64,000 nt of DNA. Source: Dasyornis broadbenti (lineage: Eukaryota; Chordata; Aves; Passeriformes; Dasyornithidae). Location: the NCBI GenBank assembly GCA_013397935.1, contig VZRN01006641.1, forward strand, positions 67,515-131,514, given 5' to 3'. Positions 27,601 to 42,600 of the stretch are shown here, one piece after another. The translations under genes were made by a program, and so were the position numbers. How positions within the stretch are numbered: the stretch's first letter is position 1; each line of letters starts with the position of its first letter. The notes under the pieces are model-generated. The model worked only from the letters and a program-made list of their open reading frames with translations, searched no databases and was not told where the DNA came from.

Positions 27601-30600
27601 TATGCATCTGAATGAAATTAATTTCTTTTGAGACAAGATACTTCTTGGATACAAGAAGTTTCTGTGGCTAAAAACTGTAAGTAAATACATTCCATTCTCA
27701 AAAATGAACATATTTTATGTGCAAAGGACCTGTTGCTGCACTTCCTGGGCTTTCTGATACAATGCAATCCAGCACTCTTCTGTTTACCTGAACACTACTA
27801 AGTATTTCTGAGCATAAAGTGTGCTCTTTAGAATCAAAGATGTCCAAAAATGCCTAATACAATAATAGCTGATAATTACCCTGAAGCTCAGTATCCTATC
27901 TGGAGATGTCCTTTCTTCCTTTCTGCAATGACTACCTGAAGTTCCTATTACAGATTTTTGGGCAATGCAGTCTAGCAAAGATCTTTTGCACACTGCTAAC
28001 AGCACAGAGCTACCCTGAAGTTGTGAGTCAAAACAACTGGAAAGATGACATCTTGCGTGCAGAATCAAACTTCACTGGAATCTCTGAATCACCTGCGGGC
28101 CACAGAAGGATCAATTGCCAACTGCAACAGAACCTCTAGTGCTATTTTTAAGCTGTGTTGGGTCAAAATGACTGACATGCACTACGTATGAGCCTCAGTT
28201 AATTGTCTTAGAGGAGTCATTAATAGCTGTGAATATCCATGATTTGGCAAGAATACTTCCAGTACATTTGTACAAAGGCAATACTGAATTAGCTAGCTTC
28301 TCAGACAGAAACACTGGCACTTCCATCTCTCCATGGTATACCAAACTACTGGTGTTCAAATATTTAAGTCGGCTGCTTATGCTGAGTACTCATCATTTAC
28401 AATGAAAATGAGCTATTTTTAATGCTTATAATATCTCCATATGCATACAGACATCTCCAGAAAAAACCTTCTTCATTACCAGAAGCACAGCAGTTCAATG
28501 TGCTCTACTCTTGCCCATTCTCCACTTCTGGCTAGACCGCTGCATTATACAGAACCTAAAGTTCCCAGCCTTCACCCTTACTTGCCAGTGTAAGGAACCT
28601 ATAATGATCTAACCTGAGGGTGCTGATGAAACAAGTATTGGTATAACCACTATCTACTTGTCCAGGAAATGAGTTTCTTACAAAACAAGTGGAATAGGAA
28701 TGAGATTTTTCACTAGTTGCTCATTCAAATAGCAAAAGTGATCCCACAGGGCTGGAGGCTTCCTATTGTACATTCTTAGCAGTGTCACTGCTTTCTCAGA
28801 ACCTTCAAATGCATAGCATCTCTCCTTGGTACTTACATCACTTGAGTTTTTCAAATTGCTCTTTAACTTCCTTAATAAGTCTTCAATTTCTATTAAGGCC
28901 ACATTCTGATGTCCTGTGAAGAGGGCCACTGGAAAATTAAATTTCCCCATTATCTTCTACAGTAACACAGATGGAAAACAAATTGAAAACTTTACTCTTT
29001 TACCATTTGTTTCATCTTGAATTCCATGCAACTTAACTGCAGCCACCACATCATCTTGCTTCTACTTCCAGATATATTTAAACTGAAGAGTTTTTTTTTT
29101 CCGATCACCTGATCACTTCTATCCTTTAGATATTTTTGTTCTGGTGGCACTTCATGTTTCGTCATAGTGGCTCAACCATAAGAACTGCATTTTACTCTAT
29201 TTAGTTTGTGACGATAGTGGGGAAATCAAACCTTCCAATTTAGCATCCTTCAATAATTACAGTTGGTACTACTGTTAACATTTTGTGTATTTATGCATAG
29301 ATTGGTTAAAATATAAAACTATAAACCTAAGACCATTTCAATTTGACATTAAGGCCCCAGACCACTCTGACAATGACTGTACATACAGGAATCACTTACT
29401 CAATGGAGTTTAGTCACTCTCACATGAACTACTACTAGTGAACAGGTACCTTAATCAAAATATGCAAAACTGGACAAACAAATACATGTCAGGGTTTTTT
29501 AAAGACCAATACAGTATCCCACAAGCTAGTATCAGTTTGTCTGAAGTCAACAACAAGAGATTCTTTGATTCCTTTCATACTTTAACATATATCCTTTCTT
29601 TTGTAACTTCTTTATAATATATTCCTAGAGCTACGGTGATAATTTTCACATTACTATAGTCCCTTTCGCAGACGTCATCTTTCCATTAAGTTTTCTAATA
29701 ATATACATGACTCAAAAAACGAGGTCAAAAGATTTATCACTTGATGTCATCTTTTGCTTCAGAAATGCACTTTAAAAGCAGCAGTAACATCTACTACTGA
29801 AAAATAGCTTTCCAAACAGAAATCAAGCTTGAACTACAACCTTCTGTAACAAATACATTCAGCATCCAACTATCTATCAAATATTTCAAATATAAATCTA
29901 AATGTCTAGAACTGATTTCTGCAGCACTTGTAGGTTAAGATCTAGTTTTCGTACCACTATTTTAAACCTGAAAGGTGTATCTCATCCATACAAATTCTTA
30001 TGCAGTACAGTGATATATTTGCATCTCTCTTTACTCTAAGGCATTTTATATTTTATATTGTTTCAACTTTGAAAAGGACATCCCCAATTTAAATTGTGCT
30101 CCAGATCTACAAGTATTTCCAGACTGCTTTTCAGGAGCAGATTATCTTGAAGTGGACCACCATAAATCAAACTGAAAAATCATCTTGTCTCTTCTCTATT
30201 CTTTGTTTTCCTCAATAGTATGAAAACTTAACACTCTGCTTTTTGAAAACATCTCATTTTTGTGATTCCCTGTCTTGACCATCTCACAGTTTTTCACTCA
30301 ATGCCCAGTATTTCATTTGGTGATAGGGACAAAAATGACCATCCTCCACCACTTAATGGAGTCTTTATTTCAATATAGTCCTCATTCTTTACAACAGAAA
30401 ATTAAGCCCATTTTTGTCTTTCCTCTACTAAGAGGAAAATTTGCCAAATTAGCATGAGGTGTGAGCTTTTCACTTTGTGAAGTTCTCATCTACAGGCAAT
30501 AAGCACTTTCTGTGCTGCCAAGCGACACTTAACCAGCACATCAAGTTTAATCAGCCTTCCTCAAACCCCCACTGCATATGAAGGTTTGAAAACATAAATT

Positions 30601-33600
30601 AATTTAATTTATCTCTTGACAATTATATTAATGATGATAATAATAAAAATCTCACCTTCCCCTTTGGTTCAACTTTCCTACTGCCACAAATGTGAACATA
30701 GCTCATTCAGTTAATTCAAACCATCTGGTCTAGATGACATGCTGGTGATCTTTGCCATAATTTATCCATAGGCTCTCTCCTGCTATAATGAATGAAACCA
30801 GTTACCTGTTCTTGCCTCTCCTACCCAGCATAGGAGAGTCTCCTATAAAACAAAAGCAAGATCCTGCTCACCCATCACTGCTGCAAAGCTTCTTCACAGT
30901 CTGGTCACATGAGTAAACTGCACTCTCTCTTCTGGGCATTTACGGTTACAAATAAGTTTAGATTTTTTTTTTTAGGATACTATAATTAAATACTTTCACA
31001 AATCTGTAACTAATCCACAAATCAAATCTTTGTATGGATGCTTAAAAGTACCTGCCAACAACAATCCAATAGGGTTACTAAATTTGCTGCTTATGGTGAA
31101 TTAATTATGCATCACGATCACATCCTACATTCTTACTTCTGGTTGACATTTTTACTATTGCAGTCTTATATATTATTTAATCTCTGTGCAGTCTTATTAT
31201 AATATTTGTTCATTCAAAATGTCTAAAATAGTCAAGACACAGTATTCATAAACATACTATCATTAAACACTGATTTCACATGATATAACAACATATTATA
31301 TAATAACTTCCACTTATTCTTTTTAAATCTCAAAAAATTCACGCAAATGGTGGAGGAGTATGACACATTGTTATGGCAGTACTCTGTTAGAGTAACACTT
31401 TACAAATGTTGAGAATACAGGAAGATCTCTAGCCTTAAAACTGAGAACTATACTTACTTGTTTTGCTTGCTGTGCGTTTACTGGATCACCAAATTGCAGT
31501 AAAGCTTGAAACTGGTTATTCTTTGTGAATGTGATTATCTTCAAGACAGCACCAAATTTAGAGAATATCTGTCAAAAACATTGTAAAGTTTTAATCATCT
31601 GTTTCTCTCAATCATGCCCAAGTTAAAATGAAATTTGACTCACCTGATGAAGAACATCCAGGGTTACTGGATAGTACATGTTGTCAATAATTATTCTAAG
31701 TACTGGACTCTGAGCTGGAGTCACTGCACTCTCACTAACTGTGGTCCCGCTAATGGGAGCATTTGTTGCCTGCACAGCCGTCACGGCCTGAAGAACAGCT
31801 TGGGCCCGCTTAAAAAAACAAAGACAGAAGAAGGATTTTATTAATATTTCAAGATAATAGCTTGAAATTAATTAGAAATATTAATATAGTTAACTCCAGA
31901 AACACAAAATAGTCCATTTATTTAAAACTCAGAGCTACAGACATAACACAATGTTAAGTGCAATGCAGTCTGACTCTGTGAGAAGACAACAAAAATGAAA
32001 ACATCAATCTTTGTCACATTAAGGAGGGGCTTCAAACGGCACCAATATCAATCTTTCTAGTAGCAAGCATATTGTTCTACTAGTAAGGATAAAGAAAGTG
32101 AGGATTTTGTAGGTTTCAAGACTCTTTCCTTTACAGGAAAAAAACTAAACAGACAAACCAACCAACAAGAACACCCAACCCTACAGAAACCAGAAGTATT
32201 TATCTTACTGATCAATCGACTGTATCTCAATTAACATTTCACTGCCATTTTCATTATGTAAAAGGCTCTGATAGGAAGGGAAAATTCTAAACTAACATTT
32301 CCAAACTTTTCAATTTTAACACAATGAAGAAATACACAAGACTAACAAATGTCAGTAAGTAGTATCCAGAGAGGTAATCAAACTGGTGTCTGTTATGCAT
32401 CCTCTTTTGTAAAAAGAACACCAAAATCCTCTCAATATATGGGGATTTTTCGGTTTTTAAACACAAGCAGGATTTTAGAAATTCAAAGGTAACCACATGA
32501 TGATACCACAAGAACACACATCTATGTAACTACTTCCACTGCCAAAACTGACAGTATCAGAAAGATTAGATGTCTTTTTCTGAGAAAGAAAAAGTGCAGA
32601 AAAAAGGAGTTCCATTTAATACTTTCATTACAGTAGTCTTATGAAGCAAAACAATACAAAAACAAGAGAGACAAGTGAGCATGCCAGGTAAAAATAATAA
32701 TCACCATATTAATGCATATTGCATATTTTAAAGGTATTAGAGCTACTACACAATTTCATGTCTCACAACTTACATGATACTCCTCATACTGAAACGAATC
32801 AATGAATAAGGAAAGTGGGGGGAGAAAAAAAAAAAAAAAGACCTGGTGAACACCAGTTGGGAAAACAAAATTTACCTCTACATTTAACATTAATTACTGT
32901 AACTCTGTAAAAATGTATTTTGATTACACTTCATTGCCCTAATGTATAAACACACAACTTACAAGATGGCCAGATATTTGGCTGAGTTGCATAATTATTT
33001 CCTACTCTTTCTATATGCGGAGAAGAATCACATAACAATTAAAAGTCTGTCCTCAAAGTGACTGGAAAAGTTTAAACTGTATAACCCAATGCACTACAAC
33101 TTGTGAAGTCAATTTTAACATTTCACCCTTGTCAGCACTATCTATCTATGCTTATGTATCATATTTCACTCAATTAAAATTAATGCGAATACATGAAGCA
33201 ATGCAGGACTAAACAATGGTAAACATTAAAATCCTTGTGAGTGAGTATTTTGTCAAAAAAGTTCAAAATAACATCTAGCATTGTATCTAAGTACCCAATT
33301 TGAAGACACTTCAGTAATATGTAATGCTTCTGTCTTATTTTTGCAAAATTGAAACTAACTTCAAAAGATCAGATACACCACCCAAAGTACATTTATTTCT
33401 AAATGTTGCAGTGTCTGTGCAGAAGGTCTAAACCCATACATTTATGACACACTGATGATTAAAAAGAACCACACTCTGACATGCTGACATTAGACGTCAT
33501 TCTATTCTCAGTTCTCCTGAGTCTTGATAATGCAATAAACAAAGTAAGAGATATTTGTTTTATATCTGAGTTTAAATACTTCTCTAGGTGTTTTGATGTC

Positions 33601-36600
33601 TCACAGGAAAAGGATTTTCATAGAATTATAAAACTGAAATGAAAACTTAAAAATGGTCTCTTTCCAATCTGTTTATTCAGAACCAGATCATTCTTAGCAT
33701 ATAAGTAAAAATAATCTCAAACTACTATTACTGAGCAGCTCAAAATGACACAGCTTAATGGAACCTTCCCAGCCAAGGCCTGGCTGTTTAAAGTACCCCT
33801 TAGGTTAAATCATTTCTTCCTGTCTTTCTTTTAATTAAGATACTTGCACATTGCTCCATTTTTTTTATCCTATCTTTCCAGTTACATGTACTAACATTTT
33901 AATATCTCCACATCTTCTTGACTGAACATCCAGAAAAAGACAAATTTAATCTGATTTGAAATCCAAGTTTTGAGTATCCAAAAAAATGACAGACTACAAC
34001 TAATACTTGTACTATCTTTATTTTATCTTGCACAAAAAAAGGATATCCAACCATCTTTGTTTTATAGAATGCCTCATGAGATAGTAGTTACAGAATACTT
34101 ACTGCCAAGTACCTACTTATATTATTTAGCTCTAAATTAAATTAAAATTAAGTTCCGAAAGACTTGGAATATAGGTTAAGATGAGGTATTAACATGCAAG
34201 GTGGCATAAAACCTGCTGAAAAGTGAGCACATCCTATAAAAAAGATGAACATGAGAAGCACAAAACCAGTATCAGCAGAGAAACCAGAGGACAACACAAG
34301 ACAACACTTCTTAAGGGAGTATGTCCATCCACTGTAAGTGAAGACAGAATTCATCCCCTATTCTATTTTTCAAAAGTAAATTAAGGTGTTTATTTTTCTG
34401 TGTAACTGACATTTGGGAAGGTGGGGAATCTCAATTCAAAAACAAGAATAAAAAAAAATTAAAAGATTCTAAGGAACAAGAATATTTAGAAAGACCAACA
34501 GGAAAATCAACACTATACTTGATGAAAGCCAAAATGTCTTTCAATAGATTACACTGAAATTGCTTTCAAAGGCAACAGCTGTAACTTTACTATTTATGTG
34601 TCCTACGAGAAGATATGATTAATGGAAACTAACTTGACACTTAGGCTGGTTTTTGTATCATCAAAAATGCTATGTAAGAAATTAATCTTAAAACAACCAT
34701 CAGACTTGAGGTAAGTTCAAGTCTCTTATCTCCCTATAGTTTGTATGAATTGGTCATCATGTTACTTTTGCTAATTCTTGTGTTCTACTAAAAACAGACA
34801 CAGTTATCTGTACTTACTGTGAAAGAGGTCCTGGAGAGGCAAGAGCAAAATGGTTTTTTGTTATTAAGTACGTTTGTCTCTAGAGTGATCATTATGGTAT
34901 TATTCTCTAGAAAAATGAGATCACATAAGCTGAGGTTACCAGTGCTACTGGAGTGATCATTCAAAGCACTGAAATGTAGGCATTGGCATTAGCCATTACC
35001 ACAAAGGAAATTCAAATTGGCACTGGAATCTCAGGTGTCAGAACAAGAAAGTCAATTTTATCATCCTACAGTCTATAAACCAAGACAACAATTTAAAAAT
35101 TATTTAAAACTTTTAAATAACTATTAAAAACACACTTCAAAATCTTTTCCCTTTGACTTCAAGGAAACAATAATAAAATTTACTGTAATGGAAAGATCAC
35201 GCGGAAAGCAAATCCCTTTCAGTGTTACAAAATGGAATGATCGTATGTAAGACTTCAGTAGTGTTAGAATGTGGACAAAACCAAATGATTCAAACATACA
35301 GCACATGACCCAAAAACACATGCCATACCTCAGCTTCTACTGTCTGCATTTGTAATACTACTGAACAGTAAATATACCTGGTTCAGTGTGTTATCAGTCT
35401 TCAGTTCTTTATGATTAGAATACTGGATATAAATGGGTTGGTTACGAAGATGAGGCGTCACAGCAGAGTAGTAATTAACCATGGTGATAGCTGCTTCTTC
35501 TGTAGCAAGTTCCAAAAACGCCTGTAAGTAAAACAGTTCATTTTCAGTATTTACAAAGCAGATAATCTTTATCTCAGCACCATATAAAATAACAAAGGAT
35601 TTGATAACACATTTTAACAAGTATCAGTCTTCAGAAAATGTCATTCTACACATATCAATTTTATTTGCTAAGCTACTTCATCTCCAAAAATTCATCTGTG
35701 AAGATGCAGGAATAAGTATTTCTCCTACAGCTAACTTTTTGCTTTACATAGCTGCCAACCATCCCCTGTTTCCCCCAAAATTTACTAATAGATGGTGTAA
35801 ATTCATTTAAAAAGTAAAGGAACAAAAGCTTTGTTTTTTTAATACTTACTGTTTTATGACTTACTTCAATAGCATTTTAACAACGTATTTTGAAATCAGA
35901 CAGTAAGCATATTAAAAAATAGAAAGCAACAAATTACCTGGTTTTTCCCTTTCAGCATCAGGATGTTGGTTACTTTACCAAAAGGTAAACCTAAAGCAAT
36001 AACTTCTGTTTCTGTCACTTCCCCAGGCAATTTCCTGATATGAAGAACACGAGAAGGAGCCCCATCCATTTTATCATCACCTTTGAATTTCTTGTTGTCA
36101 TTACCATTGGCTGAAAGACATATTCAGATTCTATTTGAAAAGTTTACTGATATTATTAGTGCTTTATTAAAAATGTTTTTAATTATAAACATGAAATGAA
36201 TTTCAAGTGAGCCATCTCCTCATTTGGTTTAAGTTGAATTCAAGGGTTCAGAACAAATTCTACAGAGACAAATGTTAGTCTCATGACAGATGGACTGTTC
36301 AAGACTAACTTAGTCCTCTGACAAAAACCTCAGTGAAGCTTCTCATATAATATACCATGTAAGAATAATAATGTTGAACAAGGGCTCACATAAGAATTTT
36401 AACATACTTTAAAAAAGAACAATTACTGGTTACCCAGAATTGTTTTAAAGAAATAAAATGGTGGTGAACCCTTAATAGACTCCAGAGTTATGTTAATAAC
36501 TGCTTGCATCAAGTAATTGGATACAAAAAGTAGAAAAGTAACAAAGCAGGCAGGAAGCATCATTAATGCTGGCAAAGATCGGAGTGGAGAAAGGGGATGA

Positions 36601-39600
36601 CCTAGAGGACTAACATCACAAAAGGCTGATGAAACCAACCATTTAAGGATGAAGTAGAAAAATGTCCATTATGAACTATAAGCTCCCTCACAGAAAAGGA
36701 AAAACTAATTATCATTATGCAGCCAACACAGATTGGGGGGTGGGGAAGAGCCAGACAAACTTCCCTAACAGAATCAGGGAAGCATTAACAGTGTACAAAG
36801 CACCAGAAAGACACTATTTAGAATATTTGTCCAGAATTCTTGTACAGAATTCCAGCAGAATTCCAGCTTGAGTTCCTTTTGCTTAATACGCAGATAACCA
36901 GTTGGATGGAAGAAGTCTTGTTTTTGAAAGAAGTCCAGAAAAATATTATTTACTTTGGTTAAGAATAGGTCAGTGGAGTAAACATCAGAGTCAAGAGCTA
37001 ACAAGTCTTATGACAACAGTGTCATAAGATGTTGGTATTAATTAATTAATCAGTGCTGGAAATCAGCATGCATTTAGATATTTGTGAAACAAGTGATAAG
37101 ACTTCCTTTTTTTCTACAAAAAAATGCAAGATATTTAGATTTATCCAAATATAAAACTTGAAGTATTCTATTAGTTAAAACCAGTAAGCCTTAGAGGCAC
37201 ATCATGCAGTAATTCCATACCCACACCCTGTACCACCACTATCATCCCTACTCCAAAAAAATTCCCTCTACTAAGCTTTTAAAAACTTCTTCCAATGCAG
37301 AATGCAAAGTATTTTCCACCTTACTACAGCAGAGAAAACCACAAAAACCTAATACTATTTGAAATTGGTCAAAATTCAGCTAGCAGTATCTCCAACTAAC
37401 AATGCTAGAATCCATGCAATAGCATGTATTTTATTTTGTTCTGCTGCACAGAAAGACAAATTTTAGTGGACACAGAAGAGTAAAATTTAAAAAATACACA
37501 CTTAACTAGGATCTGAAGTCTACACAGGACTCTAATCTGTACCATTTTGGCAAACTTTGTGAGTTTGAGCTAGGTAGCCAGATTTCTCCTGTTCAAAATC
37601 ATACAATATAAGACTTTATCTCAAAGAGACAGTCAGTCAAAGTTTGTGAAAAAGTACTTTTACTTTTCACCTGAAGCTCATCACACAAGTCTTCCCTACT
37701 TCTCAATTTAAATTTCTACAAAAATAAAAGAGCAAAACAGAGGAAACAAGGTGAAGTGCAATAGGCTGGACAATGCATTACAAACAAAACATTAAAAACA
37801 AACTTGCAAAGGATCAAAGAATTATGGTGCTGCTGAAACTACATGTCCAATGCCCTTCATACTTCAGATTTCTGAATAATTGCAATTTATTACAAGTTTC
37901 AAAAAATATGAAACGTTAACAATGAGAAACAAGAAAGTGAAAATAAAGTTTTTAACCTAAAGGATTTCCTGAAATTGATTAAGAAACCTTGTTTTATTAC
38001 ATCACCGGAAAAATATGTACCATGACTGCTCAGATCAGTACTGACCGAGTTGTTTTGTCTTTTGTGTGGTTTTCAGCAGAAAATAATGACATATTAACTT
38101 TTCCACAGAATAATGTCCAAGAATTTACTTTTTTTTAAACTAGAACTCTTGTTTCAATTAGGCTTTAGGTAATCCAAGCATTTCTAGTAAAGTATCACTG
38201 GCCAGTATATATCACACATATACATACATGTATGAAATTATTAAATTATTGTGTTAAATAATTATTCCTTTAATAATTATTTAACACAATAATTTAATAA
38301 TTACTGTATGACCCAATTGATTTTGCATCTATTAGTATTGCTACCTAATACTCACATTTTACAGTTTTTCAACTTTTGCTGCAGTAGGTTTAAGAAACAA
38401 GCTTAAAAGAAATATTTTGTTGCACTAAATCTTTTTCTAAAGAGCAATTAACAGCTTTAACTTAACTCATGTATACAAGTGTCTCACACAATTCTATTTT
38501 TTACACTCTCTTAAACATTTACTACACTATTCTTTAAACTTTTTTACTTACTGTAAAAAAAACCTATGTAGACAAGTGCTCGTGCACTTACATTTATATA
38601 AAAAAAGCAGATAAATATATTACAGTACAGAATTAGGCACCAAAGAATGCATGGCAATCAGAAAAATGGGGGGCAAGAAGAACAGGAGGGAGGACTGGCA
38701 ACAAGCATTCACAATACTATGCAATTGCCCAAAAAAAGTTTTTAGCAATAGGGCAAGTAGCCATGACAAAAGCTGTTTATCATTTATTGGCAGAAGCATC
38801 TCTTGTACAATGAAAATTGAACTGGTAACATTCACTAAAAATGAGGCCCACCTTCTTAAAGTAAAATATATGCCAAAACATCTAACACTGGATTTTGGAA
38901 GATGGAAGAAATTATGTTGAAAGCAAAGAGAATATGTACTTTTTATACTTTTGATTATCCGTTCAGCATAGTCTAACACTAATTTACTGTTTCAGTAATG
39001 GCAGTAATGAAGTGTGGATCATACACTAAATATACATGCACAAACACAAGTGAACTTATTTTGTGGAACAAATTAAATTTAGCTTTTAGAAGAGTTATTG
39101 AGAGATTTTGGCACTGTATGGAGCCTCTCTCTTTAACTATAGTCTCTTACTTGTCATTATAAATGGTACTTCTCAGCTGAAGACACATCATTAAACTGCA
39201 TGTGGGAATAGAAAATCACATTTACAACACAGAAACACAACTTGTTCAGAGCCATTGAAAGGTGAATTTAACTACTGTAAAACAACCATTTTGTTCTCTA
39301 ACAAATTTTATTAGCAGAATCAGCGTCCATAAAGGTTAAAAGCTAAGTCAAGGAGAGCTAGGTATTAGAGGAATAACGTTGGCAGAAATAGAGTCTATGC
39401 CTAAGCAGCAACAACCTGAAATATCCTTCCCTATATAGTACTTAAAACTGCTGAAAACTGTGGGGGGGGGGGTCAAGGGTTGTTGGAGGAGGAGACCTCA
39501 CAAGCTGACTAGTAACTACTGCTGAAAAACTGCTGTCAAACTGGAGGTTTATTGGCAAGCTGCTATTTCATGAGCTAGTTTGGCTTTCACTAGACTTGAA

Positions 39601-42600
39601 AATCCTGATGTAAAATGTGCTGAACACAGCAAGCTACAATATTTACATTGGGGAAAAAACATCTTAAACACTGAGAGAATGATTAAAACAGTGTCAGTAT
39701 TAGTTCATTTACGAATCAAGTTATAGACTTAAATATATAGTTTAAAAAATATTAAAAAAAAAAAAAAATCAGAAACCTAGACCTAGAAACATTTAGGTTG
39801 GAGAAGACCTTAAAGACCATTGAGTCCAACCATTAACCCCGCACTGCCAAGTTCCGCTGAATACAGGAATGGTTATATTCAATCCAGACTACCAAAAAAC
39901 CCCATGTTCTGTAGCAACCATACATAGCACTGATGTAAGTCCTCTGCATCTCTCCACCAAGGAGAAAAAAAATTCAGTTTGCATGTGACATCAGGTAACT
40001 ATTTCTAAACAAGATCTAATCTTTACTAATGCTACTCAAAGTATTATTCTGACATCTAAGTAAGACACTACAGTTTAAATATAATTGATACATAAGCCAC
40101 ATCCCTGTTGCATAGAGTTCCATCAATACAGCATAAACCAACTTGTTGAAATTGAATGCTTATAGGTTGACAAAGCCTTTAAATGGCGATAATCTGAGTA
40201 ATTTGGGTCCTGGCATTTTCAGTTAGAAACTCCTGTTTTATTAAACACAGAAATAGGAACCTATATAAAAAAGCAACAAAATGAACTGCAATATACACAA
40301 GGCACATTGTAAGTCCAAGTAATTCAATCATTCAAGCTATTCAAGCCATGATTAGTCAATGCAACCAAGTAGTTTTTGCAGAAAAGCAGATCTTCAAGTT
40401 CAGCATAACTCCTAGCAAAGAATGAATCGCTTACTTCTTGATAATAACTGTTTTTGAAAATGTATTTTAATAAAATTTCCTGTTAGAGGAGCTTTTCTCT
40501 GTACATTTTTTTTATTTTTTCAGAAATACATAAATACAACCTAAGAGTTCTGAGGCTTTATTTTAGATGCATAATTTTCTTGTACAATAAACCTTTTTCA
40601 TAAGCACACAATGTCCTAATATAGAAATGTGGCTACAGGCAAAAAATTTTGGATACAATAAAAAATTGCTTTCACCCATTAGTTCCTGAAAAGTGAAAAA
40701 AATGTAAAAATGACCACAAGACACTAGTTAGACATCCCCGTGTATCTACAGTAGTGAAATAATATATAAACATCCTTTCTGCAGAAATCACTGTTTCACA
40801 ACTATCAGTACATACCATCAATTAAAAAAAAAGAAACTTTCCGTTTGTACGCACTAAAGACAAGAACCTCAATAGCAGTAGTATTCATTGCTGTTGCTAT
40901 GTAGAAAGCACTTCCTGTTTTACCTTGGCTAAATATATGTAATTTAATGTTATCAACAAATAGAACATAGGACACATATCCTGACAGGAAATAAGTGACT
41001 AAGAGGAAGGCAATGCAATTGAAAATATCTAGTTTACAGTTATGGATTATGACCAGACAAATATTAAAATGTTGCAGTGGCAACTGAACACAATCATCTG
41101 CCTCAAACAACCAGCTACCCAAACTGCAGACAATCACAAATTGGGTGCGTATAATAGAGACCATTGTGGTTTTGTTTCTGGAAGGTTCTTTCCTTAAAGA
41201 AAGTTTTCCTACATGTACCTGGCCCTGATGTAACTGATAGAATGTAGGAAGAGACCTGCATCTGCTCCAGTGACCACCCCACAAGTGTCAGCATGTTCCC
41301 AAAAGAAAATAAACATGACATGTTTTAGTATGTAAATCTTCAAAAGTTCAACTTAAAGATAAAATCTGGAATTCAAAATGTTTGAAAGAACAATTAAAGG
41401 AGATACTACATTCAAAAATAAGATAAAAACATGAAGATATCTGAAGACCACATTTGTTAACCCTGGAGTTAAAGGTTATACGCTCAGTGTTAATTATGCT
41501 TGTTTGGTTGATAGGGTTTTTTGTTGTTTATCACAGACTGGGCCATGTGCATATGAAAATCTTGACTAATCAACATTAAAACTATCTTATACTACAAAGA
41601 CTATTGCTTAACAGGAATTTGAGCTTAAATAAGCAAACACAGCGAAGCAAAAAAAATTTAACCACACAGCTTTTAACTGGCACATCTGCACATAGGCTGC
41701 ACCTCTGTTTCAAAATATACAGAGCGCTGAGTTTTCTAAACAACTATGATAACACATTTACAATATGGTATAGTGGCTGTTCAATGCTGCAGTGTCTAAA
41801 ACTAATGCACTTCAATTTAGTCCTCAAAAATATGTAAAAATACCATAGCTAGAGTGAAATCCAACTGAAGTAGAGCAACAATGAGTTACCATGGCATAGT
41901 GATGCAGAAAGAAATTACCTAAATTAAAAATAGCCACATTTTATTTCTCCCATCCTGAGAATATTCATTTTTGTAAGTTTCTTAATCTGTTTATCTGTAG
42001 AAATATGTAAAGTATATTGTATTAATAAAGTATTATATTTTCCAATCACATGTAATGTACTTCTTAAAATCTTTCCAATTATTATTAATTGTAGGAAATT
42101 TACTTCAGAAGTTTGCAAATTGATTATGTTTAGGCATCATTAATTTTAACTAACAACCAATTTTACTTGATGCACTATCAAAAAATGGCATATCTGTGGC
42201 ACATCTATGTTATTCCCGAAGTTAAACACAGAACTTGAAATATTATTACCTTGTATGCCTCAGTGCTAAGTATTCTGTTAATACAATGAATCACCTACCA
42301 AAGTCACTGCTAACATTCCCTGCTAATTAAGTAAAAACAAGATCAAGGTTATCAGTATCATTCAAAGCTCCAGGAGTTTGGTGAGCCCAGTTGCAAAATA
42401 ATTTTGGAATGTTTCTACTGATCTACCTTAAACACACAAATGCAAACAATGAAATTTTATGGCAGCTATAACAAGAAAACCTGCCAATTCTTTTGCTTCA
42501 ATCCCTTGTCTTTGGCAAGCCAATTTTCATAAAAATTTCATCAACATCTTTCACTTTTTATCTAGACCCCTTAAAACTTATACTTTTCGTGTGTGGATTT

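Noticed and set aside
39463..39472. Run of ten G as a possible G-quadruplex
   Set aside because: A single G-run without spaced partner runs; only weak support.
40805..41284. 159-codon open frame on the minus strand in intron 3
   Set aside because: No family resemblance that I can see, and no splice-site or conservation evidence. One such frame is expected in tens of kilobases.
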